This document shows, in pieces, positions 16,329 to 23,432 of a stretch of 64,000 bases of DNA. The DNA comes from Nostoc sp. C052 (lineage in GTDB: Bacteria; Cyanobacteriota; Cyanobacteriia; Cyanobacteriales; Nostocaceae). Below the pieces are notes generated by a model that saw only the letters and a program-made list of their open reading frames with translations, did no database searches and had not been told where the DNA came from. The translations under genes were made by a program, and so were the position numbers. The stretch spans positions 3,592,001-3,656,000 of the forward strand of contig NZ_CP040272.1 in the NCBI RefSeq assembly GCF_013393905.1. The letters run 5' to 3'. Every line of letters starts with the position of its first letter. The stretch's first letter is position 1.

Positions 16329-17225
16329 ATGTTTCAACCACTAGGATTTGAACAACGCTCCATAAATACCTCACTAGGTAGGATGATATATTATACTGCT
16401 GCTGGAGCGCCTTGGGAGGGCGATGTGACTGCCAAAGACGATCGGGAAACTTTGGTATTCCTGCACGGCTTTGGTGGTGGATCTTCTGCTTATGAGTGGT
16501 CGAAAGTCTATCCAGCTTTTGCGGCTGAATATCGGGTGATTGCGCCAGATTTGCTCGGTTGGGGTAGGTCTGAGCATCCACCACGGAGTTATAAAATTGA
16601 AGATTATTTGACGACGATTCGGGAGTTTTTCGAGCAGACTTGTACGGGGCCAGTAACAGCGATCGCTTCTTCTTTGACCGCAGCATTTACAATTCGAGTA
16701 GCAGCAGATCATCCTGATTTATTCAAGTCTTTAATTCTTACCACCCCCGCCGGACTTTCCGACTTTGGTGAAGACTACTCACGTAGCTTTTTTGCCCAGT
16801 TAGTTAGCGTTCCCGTTGTTGATCGTTTACTTTACAGCGCTGGAATTGCTACTAGTGGTGGTATTCGCGGTTTCTTAGAGCAACGGCAATTTGCCAAATC
16901 CAATCGAGTCTACCAGGAAATTGTAGATGCTTATCTACAATCTGCCCAACAGCCTAATGCTGAGTATGCAGCACTATCCTTTGTACGTGGCGATTTATGC
17001 TTTGACTTATCCCTTTACATTCAACAGTTGACGACTCCCACTGCCATTATTTGGGGAAAACAGTCAGAGTTTACAGCGCCTTCAATTGGTCGCCGCCTTG
17101 CCGAAATCAATCCCCAAGCAATCCGATTTTTTCAACAGTTGGAAGATGTCGGATTAACACCACAGTTAGAATTGCCAGCAGTGACAATCGGTCTAATTCG
17201 CAAATTTTTACCTCTGCTTAATTAG
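16329..17225 (+). CDS. Alpha/beta-fold hydrolase, triad histidine apparently missing
   Basis: The 298-residue protein shows FLHGFGGGSSAYEW (oxyanion region, residues 44-57), IAPDLLGWGRSEHP (71-84) and a nucleophile elbow AIASSLTAAF with Ser115. Where most members have Gly-His near the C-terminus, this one reads VGLTPQLELPA, so the catalytic histidine is not where expected. Its stop codon TAG uses the first base of MITE copy B, which suggests that the native 3' end was altered by insertion. Function unknown. Confidence 0.8.
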   Translation: MFQPLGFEQRSINTSLGRMIYYTAAGAPWEGDVTAKDDRETLVFLHGFGGGSSAYEWSKVYPAFAAEYRVIAPDLLGWGRSEHPPRSYKIEDYLTTIREFFEQTCTGPVTAIASSLTAAFTIRVAADHPDLFKSLILTTPAGLSDFGEDYSRSFFAQLVSVPVVDRLLYSAGIATSGGIRGFLEQRQFAKSNRVYQEIVDAYLQSAQQPNAEYAALSFVRGDLCFDLSLYIQQLTTPTAIIWGKQSEFTAPSIGRRLAEINPQAIRFFQQLEDVGLTPQLELPAVTIGLIRKFLPLLN

Positions 17226-17318
17226 GGACTTCCAAATAAAAAAATATCCAACTATTTATTGTGGGGTGGGCGTCTTGCCCGCCCCACAAGATTGGATAAT
17301 TTATTTCTTGGAAGTCCC
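17225..17318. repeat. MITE-like fold-back element, copy B (94 bp)
   Basis: Flanked by TTA at 17222-17224 and 17319-17321. The terminal inverted repeats GGGACTTCCAAATAA and TTATTTCTTGGAAGTCCC enclose GTGGGGTGGGCGTCTTGCCC. The stop codon of the preceding hydrolase gene spans the left junction (17223-17225). Confidence 0.8.
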
Positions 17319-17490
17319 TTAACAGGATCAAAACTCCCCTTGTGGTTTCAGGGTATACAGCACTTCCGGCAGCTATGAGGTACATCCTTAAATCTGAAAG
17401 CTTTGATAGGAGAGGGCAAGGAGAAAAACTGTATTGCATAATAGCCGTAAGTACTGTATATAGTCATCCTGAATTATTGGTGATAAACAA

Positions 17491-17521
17491 GATCCCCGAC
17501 TTCTTAAAGAAGTCGGGGATC
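17491..17521. repeat. Palindromic unit GATCCCCGACTTCTT, copy 1
   Basis: Perfect 15-bp arms (17491-17505 and 17507-17521) around one base. Related copies lie at 54437-54469 and 63960-63990. Here it sits in a 360-bp gap between convergent genes and could end transcription of both. The rest of the gap (17322-17490) has no recognised content. Confidence 0.7.
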
Positions 17522-17589
17522 TGCGGGTTTTAATTCTCACAAATCAAATAGGATTACTATAGAAAATAGTATCAACAAAAGTGAGAATA

Positions 17590-18123
17590 CTATTTGTCTT
17601 TTAATCTAATATCAATGACAGTTGCATTGAAGTTGTAATTAAAGCCTTCTAACTCAAATGGCATCCCAATTTTTACTTTACTGTTACCCAGAACTGGCCC
17701 ACTTTCAGTAACTTGGGCTTTGCCATCTAAAGTCAAAAGAAAATCTGTACTATAATTGTTGGTCTTGGGATCTGGAAGTTCTTTGACAGTGCCATCAGGT
17801 TGGAAAACATTGACTGTTCTAGGTAGCTGTTGAATAGATTTGATCTCAATCTGTCCGTAGGGTTGGTTGCGGATAATTACATTAGTTTTTCCGCCTTTTT
17901 TTAACCCATTGTCGATTAATTTTTCTGGGTCACGTACATTCAAACCACGAACTACTAAATCTACTTCAATGGGTACTGTTTTCGCACCAACTTGGGCAAC
18001 AGAACCAGAAGTGCCAGGAAAGACAAAAATGCCAAATATCACTAGCAGAATTACCAGTGCAGCACCTAAATCTAGGAGGTTTATTTTGCCAAACAACCGA
18101 CCTTTGGAATCTAAAATAGCCAT
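17590..18123 (-). CDS. DUF4330-family membrane-anchored protein
   Basis: From the ATG at 18123 the protein is 177 residues: MAILDSKGRLFGKINLLDLG, then one membrane span (about residues 21-38, ALVILLVIFGIFVFPG), then a soluble domain with repeated beta-strand segments that match the cyanobacterial DUF4330 family. The predicted topology is N-terminus inside and domain outside. A longer frame reaches 18252, but those 43 residues lack conservation-like features and the chosen ATG fits the family start. Function unknown. Confidence 0.75.
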   Translation of the reverse strand: MAILDSKGRLFGKINLLDLGAALVILLVIFGIFVFPGTSGSVAQVGAKTVPIEVDLVVRGLNVRDPEKLIDNGLKKGGKTNVIIRNQPYGQIEIKSIQQLPRTVNVFQPDGTVKELPDPKTNNYSTDFLLTLDGKAQVTESGPVLGNSKVKIGMPFELEGFNYNFNATVIDIRLKDK

Positions 18124-18516
18124 AAAAACTTTTCCGAGGTAATAGCGAAGTAATTGATTGTAGCAAGAAGGTTTTCGATGGGAACGGTCATTTTCCCTAT
18201 TTGGTAATAACTTAAAGCATCCGAGAGTTGCGGTCATGCGACAGTTTATCACGAGTTCGTAAGTTCCAAGGAGCAGCAGCTAACCCTCAAACTTTTACTT
18301 GTTAAGACTGACGCAGCTAGAAAGTAAAATCTAGTGTTTAAGCCTATCTTTAGAGAGAATCACTAGTCCCCCGCAGTTCGGTAGATTTGCCTAAGAATTA
18401 TCTGTATAACAACTCCTTTAGGCTGAAGTTAAGAATGCAACTTAGAATACTTTAAATCCGTCTCATAATTTGTCCCATTATTTTATGTTCTCCCGAAATA
18501 ATCTTCAGAGCGTATT
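18124..18516. other. 393-bp gap, promoters only
   Basis: Lies between divergent genes. No hairpin, repeat or reading frame of note was seen. Confidence 0.4.
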
Positions 18517-19380
18517 ATGTTCAACTGGAAAGGTTTTGTTACAAATTACCGTGTGTGGCGGCGTCGCTGGTTTTATCCCCTAATTTCGGTGGTAGTTGCC
18601 TTGAGTCTATGCCTAAGTACACCCTTGCCTGGAAGAACTTTAGATTTCTTGCCTCTTCTACTCCAAGGTTTTCAGGCATTTCAGCTTTCTAATATATCTC
18701 CTAATCAAGAAGTTGATCTTGGTAAGCAGATTAATCAGGAATTAGTCAGCAGTCAAGTCCGGCTTTACCGCAATCCCGAAGTTAATCGTTATGTAGAACA
18801 AGTTGGTCGGCGTTTAGCAGTAAATAGCGATCGCCCCAATCTCCCCTATACTTTCCAGATAGTTCAGGATGACTCTATTAACGCCTTTGCGACCTTGGGC
18901 GGCTATGTATATGTCCACACAGGTTTGCTGAAAACCGCAGACAATGAAGCGGAATTAGCAAGCGTACTCGCCCATGAAATTGGTCACATTGGCGGAAAAC
19001 ACGTAGTCAAGCAGATGCAGCAAAAAGCCCTTGAAAGTGGTCTCTTAACAGCTGCCGGCTTAGATCGGAATTCAGCAGTACAAATTGGTGTACAGTTAGC
19101 GCGAGACTTACCACGCAGTCGTCAAAATGAATTTGAGGCCGATCAAAGAGGACTACGAACTTTGACACGCACTGGTTATGCCCAGTCTGCAATGGTCTCT
19201 TTTATGCAAAAGCTGCTGAAAAAGGGTGGTTCTGCGCCAACATTTTTGAGTACACACCCTGGAACTAGCGATCGCATTGATGCCCTCAGACGTGCAATTA
19301 ACTCTCAACCTAGTAATGAAAAATATGGCTTGGATAATGCTAGTTATAAAGCTAATATTCGACCATTAGTCGGGTCTTGA
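18517..19380 (+). CDS. M48-family metallopeptidase, periplasmic
   Basis: 287 residues. An arginine-rich N-terminus (RVWRRR) followed by a hydrophobic segment (about 20-37) suggests a signal peptide or anchor. The zinc site is complete: HEIGH at 153-157 in LASVLAHEIGHIGGKH, with the third-ligand region NEFEAD at 204-209. The FLSTHPGTSDRI motif near the C-terminus is typical of M48 peptidases. By family it would degrade misfolded envelope or membrane proteins. It stands alone. Confidence 0.9.
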   Translation: MFNWKGFVTNYRVWRRRWFYPLISVVVALSLCLSTPLPGRTLDFLPLLLQGFQAFQLSNISPNQEVDLGKQINQELVSSQVRLYRNPEVNRYVEQVGRRLAVNSDRPNLPYTFQIVQDDSINAFATLGGYVYVHTGLLKTADNEAELASVLAHEIGHIGGKHVVKQMQQKALESGLLTAAGLDRNSAVQIGVQLARDLPRSRQNEFEADQRGLRTLTRTGYAQSAMVSFMQKLLKKGGSAPTFLSTHPGTSDRIDALRRAINSQPSNEKYGLDNASYKANIRPLVGS

Positions 19381-19468
19381 CAAATTGGGCATTGGGCATT
19401 GGTTATTCCCCTTACCTCCTCTGCCCCTCTGCCTCCTCTGCTCCCCCTGCTCTCTTATCTCCCCACTC

Positions 19469-20224
19469 TCAATTCTGATGGCGGCGATCAACTTTAATTT
19501 TGGCTGGATCAACGGTAATTACAACCTCTTCTAGAGGCAGGGTACGGATATAGTTTTTAAAGATATTAACTTGATAAACTAACTGATTTGTGACATCCAA
19601 TCCAGTCAACCAACCACTCCGGGGATGATAAGCGCCAGTATCTATGTCTAGCCATCCCCTTCCTTGCGCTAGTTTCCCAGGGGAAACACCTGGCAGGGTA
19701 AAGGTAATAGTGTGACCGATAATAATTTGCTTATCTGGGAAGTAGGGTTTTTCAATGCTGTGAAATTCCTCTCGTATCCAGCACAGTTCATCGGCTGTTT
19801 GTTCTGTCACCGACTTGGAAGGGTCAACACCAGCATGGGTTAACCAAATATCCCCCAAATCAAGGTATGTAGGCAAAGCTTTTAACCAATCCAGATGGTC
19901 GTCAGGAATTGGAGCTTCTTGGTAACTGGCTACTGTAGCTTGCCCTCCACCATACAGCCATGCTTGCATCGTCGAAGAGGAAGTCCTTTCATTGGTCAAA
20001 ATGTTTAATAACATCTGCTCGTGATTTCCCAGTAAACATGGGTAGTTATTTCGTTTGACAAAATTAACTACTTGTGCGCTATGAGGCCCGCGATCGATTA
20101 AGTCTCCCAGAAAATAGACTTGATCTTCTGAGGTGGGGGCGATCGCCTCCAACAATGTCATTAAGCCTTCATAGTGCCCATGCACATCCCCAATTACAAT
20201 TCGTCTGGGGCTAGTTTCGCTCAT
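19469..20224 (-). CDS. PPP-family metallophosphatase (Ser/Thr phosphatase-like)
   Basis: The three PPP motifs are present: GDVHGHYEGL (about residue 12), GDLIDRGPHS (about 40) and GNHEQM (about 65), with later metal-ligand histidines in LTHAGVDP and IIGHT. The 251-residue length is usual for bacterial PPP enzymes, which act as protein phosphatases or dinucleoside polyphosphate hydrolases; the substrate cannot be told from sequence. Confidence 0.88.
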   Translation of the reverse strand: MSETSPRRIVIGDVHGHYEGLMTLLEAIAPTSEDQVYFLGDLIDRGPHSAQVVNFVKRNNYPCLLGNHEQMLLNILTNERTSSSTMQAWLYGGGQATVASYQEAPIPDDHLDWLKALPTYLDLGDIWLTHAGVDPSKSVTEQTADELCWIREEFHSIEKPYFPDKQIIIGHTITFTLPGVSPGKLAQGRGWLDIDTGAYHPRSGWLTGLDVTNQLVYQVNIFKNYIRTLPLEEVVITVDPAKIKVDRRHQN

Positions 20225-20494
20225 TGTCTCTTAGCTGCAATAGTTTGGCTAATACTTCTGCTACAGTTTACGCTGTCTGCTTTCCGCAATAGAAGGTAAA
20301 AATACTGAATAAGTTTTATTTTAATTTAATTGTTGTACGAGTAATAAACTTAACTTATCAAATATATACAAGGGCAGTTGTTTTTTCAGATATCACTTAT
20401 AATGACGATGGCTGAAGACTAGCTTTTTCTACTAATTTGAACTACTTAGCTGAAAATTTAGGCTCTTGCCATATTCATCACTTTCAACTTCCCA

Positions 20495-20779
20495 ATGTCT
20501 AAGGATTTCTCTACTGAAATTAGTTCGCGCATCTGCAAACACATGAATGACGATCATGCTGATGCTGTAGTTATTTATGCTAAAGCTTTTGGCGGTGTTA
20601 CAGATGCGATCGCAGCCGAAATGCTGTCAATTGATGCACAGGGTATGGATTTAACAGCGCAAGTGAATGGGGAAGCTATACCAGTTCGCATCCAGTTTGA
20701 TCATGTTTTAGCAGATGCGGAAGATGCCCATCAAACTCTGATTGCAATGGTGAAGCAGGCGCGGGTGAAGGCTAAGTAA
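20495..20779 (+). CDS. DUF2470-domain protein
   Basis: The 94-residue protein is a stand-alone DUF2470 domain: ICKHMNDDHADAVVIYAKAF near the N-terminus is the family signature. The same domain forms the C-terminal part of heme-utilisation HugZ proteins and of plant chloroplast heme- and FMN-binding-like proteins. A heme or tetrapyrrole link is inferred only. It is monocistronic, with a 28-bp palindrome 34 bp after the stop. Confidence 0.8.
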   Translation: MSKDFSTEISSRICKHMNDDHADAVVIYAKAFGGVTDAIAAEMLSIDAQGMDLTAQVNGEAIPVRIQFDHVLADAEDAHQTLIAMVKQARVKAK

Positions 20780-20813
20780 GTTACATAGGTTTTCAATTGA
20801 ATAGACTACACGC

Positions 20814-20841
20814 GTAGGGGCACAATATATTGTGCCCCTAC
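20814..20841 (+). terminator. Perfect 28-bp palindrome, likely terminator/repeat unit
   Basis: GTAGGGGCACAATA is followed immediately by its exact reverse complement, with TTTTTATT about 6 bp downstream. It resembles palindromic units seen repeatedly in Nostoc intergenic DNA; a partial relative (TGTAGGGGTGTACAGCTGCA) occurs near 50571. Confidence 0.6.
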
Positions 20842-20883
20842 AGTAATTTTTATTGCACGCATTTGAAAATTATTTTTATCCCT

Positions 20884-21111
20884 ATGGATAAAATTCGGTT
20901 TGTGGATTTATTTTCAGGAATAGGGGGAATTAGATTAGCTTTTGAACAGGCGGCTCATTCTTTAGATATAGAAAGTGAATGCGTTTTAAGCAGCGAAATC
21001 AATACAGATGCTCGATTCGTTTATGAAAAAAACTTTTCTCAAACAGCTTTAGGTGACATTCGATTAGAACAATATTTTTGGCAATTAATATTAATTTTCT
21101 GTCTGCAATAA
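20884..21111 (+). pseudogene. Truncated DNA cytosine-5 methyltransferase
   Basis: The N-terminal 60 residues are unmistakable: motif I FVDLFSGIGGIRLAFEQA, then SSEINTDARFVYEKNF and a TALGDIR block just before the place where the catalytic Pro-Cys motif IV should come. Instead the frame runs into the 3' end of the convergent Tab2 gene and stops at 21109. No downstream methyltransferase motif or target recognition domain is present, so it cannot be active. It is a relic of a restriction-modification or orphan methylase gene, lost by a deletion with a junction near 21070-21090. Confidence 0.85.
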
Positions 21112-21885
21112 CCAAAAGCCGCTATAAGTCATACCAGAATCATCGGGTTGAACTAATAAAAAATGTAATCCTCGGCTTTGCTGTTTGCGTTGTTCAAATG
21201 CTTGGGCTGCTGTTGTAACTTCTGGATCTTCAAATGTGGCAACAATCCACCTATCCACTAAACCAGCTTCTAATATTAAGCCATCCGGTGCGCCAGAAAT
21301 GTAGTTCAAGCCTACGGGACGGGCTTGTTGCAACCATCGTGCTAGACGCATTGATTGCCGTCCACCATAAATTACCACACCGGGAACTGGCAGCGTTGAG
21401 GACAGACCCAAATTGATGGGTTTGAGATGTTCTGGGATGTGCAAAATGGGAATGGGGCGATCGCTAAATCTCGTTTCTACATCACTAGCAGCTAGAGTCG
21501 CAAAACGCCATTGTTCTCCCCAGAGATTCTCTGGTAATGGTGCTGGGGGTGGTTTATCTAGGGTTGAGGGATATTGCTTTTCTTGTAACAACTGCTTCAA
21601 CGCCAAAGTGTGACGGGTAGGTTCGACATTAATACCTAAATTGCGTCCAGCCGCTTCAATTAAACTGAGAGACTGAGGACGAAACACTTGAATCACATCT
21701 GGCAATTTTTCACCAGATGCTAACTCAAGTTGAGTAGCAACCCAATTAGAATTTGCTGCTGACTGGAGACAGCTAGCTTCGTATTTAAAACTGCGAGTTG
21801 CGTCACAAATCAACAACTCCCATAAAATTTGTCCAGATGCATCTTGTGAGGGACGACGATAAAAATCAACCTGCCAAATTTTCAT
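21091..21885 (-). CDS. Tab2/Atab2-family RNA-binding protein
   Basis: 264 residues over the full length of the cyanobacterial/plastid Tab2 family: KIWQVDFYRRPSQD at the N-terminus, the central RFSDRPIPILHIPEHLKP, LPVPGVVIYGGRQSMRLARW, and the C-terminal GFWLLQTEN ending. In algae and plants Tab2 binds photosystem I mRNA and aids PsaB translation; a similar job in thylakoid biogenesis is inferred. The 3' end overlaps the methyltransferase relic by 21 bp, but the protein itself looks complete. Confidence 0.88.
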   Translation of the reverse strand: MKIWQVDFYRRPSQDASGQILWELLICDATRSFKYEASCLQSAANSNWVATQLELASGEKLPDVIQVFRPQSLSLIEAAGRNLGINVEPTRHTLALKQLLQEKQYPSTLDKPPPAPLPENLWGEQWRFATLAASDVETRFSDRPIPILHIPEHLKPINLGLSSTLPVPGVVIYGGRQSMRLARWLQQARPVGLNYISGAPDGLILEAGLVDRWIVATFEDPEVTTAAQAFEQRKQQSRGLHFLLVQPDDSGMTYSGFWLLQTEN

Positions 21886-21966
21886 TATGTGGGGAGTGGT
21901 ATGAGGGAGATGAGGGGGATGAGGAAGAAATAACTAATACCCCATGCCTAATGACTAATGACTAAT

Positions 21967-22236
21967 TTAAAAAGCCTGAATCCATTCTTTGACAGAATAT
22001 TCAGTCCAGATGCCATTTTTCCAGTAGGGATCGTTTTCAATCAACTGGCGCACGATCGCTTCGTCTTCGGCTTCGTAAATCCCAAAAATTTTTGTAACAT
22101 CTTTGGTGGGGCCAATGGTAATCAGCACACCGGATTCTTTTTGTTTTGCTAATCCGTCTAAATGAGCTTGACGATGGGGGACGCGTTTTTCGAGAACGTC
22201 TTCGCAGTAAGTTCCCCAAAGTACATATTTAGTCAT
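21967..22236 (-). CDS. YciI-family protein
   Basis: The 89-residue compact alpha/beta protein has the YciI signature: YVLWGTYCEDVLEKR, then the family His in PHRQAHLDGL, GVLITIGP and WTEYSVKEW. YciI-like proteins have a dimeric ferredoxin-like fold with a conserved His/Asp pair, and the catalytic role is generally unknown. ACTAATGACTAATGACTAA direct repeats lie just beyond its 3' end. Confidence 0.85.
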   Translation of the reverse strand: MTKYVLWGTYCEDVLEKRVPHRQAHLDGLAKQKESGVLITIGPTKDVTKIFGIYEAEDEAIVRQLIENDPYWKNGIWTEYSVKEWIQAF

Positions 22237-22301
22237 AATTGCTTGTTACTCCTAGTGGTTAATAAGATATTACTCTGGCGGTTTCTAAGCGCCATTTTAA
22301 C

Positions 22302-23432
22302 TCAAACTTTAGACTCAAGTTGTTGCCTCAACCAATCACGAAAGCTAGCATGATAAATACTATAATGGATTTGTGCTGCGATTGATTCTAAATGTAAAAA
22401 TTCTCGCCACTTGTCTAAAATTACCTTGATTTCATATTCATCTGTATCTAATCTTTCTGCGATCGCTTCTATTGATATTGATTGCTCTTGAACTAAGATA
22501 TTTAACACCTGCAAAGCCATCGGTTGCTGTTTACTGGTTGCTAAATTCATTTTTTCCCAATGATTTTGGTAATAGAGTTGTAAATTGGGTGGGTAAATAT
22601 CCTTATTAATAGCTGCTAAGATTTCTTTAATATACATAAAATTGGTTTCATCATCATTAAAACCTTGCTCTGTCATGTTGAGCGAAACATCTCCGAGATG
22701 CTGATCTTCGCTAAGGCTACGTACCCTGCGGGAAGCCGCAGAAGCGTCTACAGAATGAGATGATTCATTTAAATAAGTCTTAATATATTCTTGGATATCA
22801 GCGCGGTTTTGTTCAGGGTAATTTGATAAATCTAAAGATTGGGATGGAGTTTCAATTAATAATCCTGATTGGTTTGCTAAAAAAGGACGACGAGTAAGGA
22901 TAAAATAAACTTTTTCTGGTATATAGCGGGGTAAATATAAAATATTTGAACCGCGTGCTTGATTGTTGATATCAATCCTGTCACAACCATCTATAGTAAT
23001 AATTAAACGTTGTTCTGGATGCAATCTAGCGCTGATTTCTTGTAGTAATAATGATAAAAGCCCACTGTTTTCTGTGGTAAAATCAAGAGAGTTAGGTGTG
23101 AGATTTTTACTACCTTGATGTTGGGCAATTTCTATTAATTGAGTGCAAATCATTGTCAGAAATTCATCAGCGCGATTTTTCCCTGTAATTTCGACATTGT
23201 AATAGACTATTCCGGGATTTTGGCTGACATAATGGGCAATAATTGCACTTTTACCAATCCCAGGATCGCCGATAATAGTAAAGTAGCCCCGGTCAGATTG
23301 ATTGAGAAAGTTGTTGATAGCAGCAAAGACAAATTCACGACCGACAAAGTTTTGATTTTTAGCGTTGATGATTTGCTGAAATTCTGGGGGATATCTGGGG
23401 ATATTGATTGTATTTGGAGTAATGTTATTCAT
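22302..23432 (-). CDS. NACHT/STAND NTPase lacking an N-terminal effector domain (third gene of operon)
   Basis: The 376-residue NTPase begins almost directly with its NTPase module: FVGREFVFAAINNFL, Walker A IGDPGIGKSA (about residue 55), Walker B LIITIDGCDR (about 142), then VYFILTRRP (about 175). A winged-helix-like segment follows (QEQSISIEAIAERLDTDEYE) and the protein ends shortly after YSIYHASFRDWL. In single-chain cyanobacterial NACHT-WD40 proteins a linker and propeller would follow; here they are on the preceding gene. Its ATG overlaps the WD40 stop region by 8 bp (ATGAATAA), implying translational coupling. A repeat insertion lies inside (22665-22752). Confidence 0.85.
   Translation of the reverse strand: MNNITPNTINIPRYPPEFQQIINAKNQNFVGREFVFAAINNFLNQSDRGYFTIIGDPGIGKSAIIAHYVSQNPGIVYYNVEITGKNRADEFLTMICTQLIEIAQHQGSKNLTPNSLDFTTENSGLLSLLLQEISARLHPEQRLIITIDGCDRIDINNQARGSNILYLPRYIPEKVYFILTRRPFLANQSGLLIETPSQSLDLSNYPEQNRADIQEYIKTYLNESSHSVDASAASRRVRSLSEDQHLGDVSLNMTEQGFNDDETNFMYIKEILAAINKDIYPPNLQLYYQNHWEKMNLATSKQQPMALQVLNILVQEQSISIEAIAERLDTDEYEIKVILDKWREFLHLESIAAQIHYSIYHASFRDWLRQQLESKV
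22665..22752. repeat. Interspersed repeat lying in frame inside the NACHT gene
   Basis: The block GTACCCTGCGGGAAGCCGCA and its surroundings match the GC-rich palindromic repeats found between genes here (compare 47651-47683, GCCTGCGGCAAGCCGCTC). In the gene it encodes SVDASAASRRVRSLSEDQ and the following residues without a stop. The first NACHT protein of the operon has a different, shorter segment at this position. Confidence 0.65.

Noticed and set aside
17491..17521. Palindromic unit considered as CRISPR repeat
   Set aside because: Copies are dispersed over tens of kilobases, not regularly spaced, and have no spacers or cas genes nearby.
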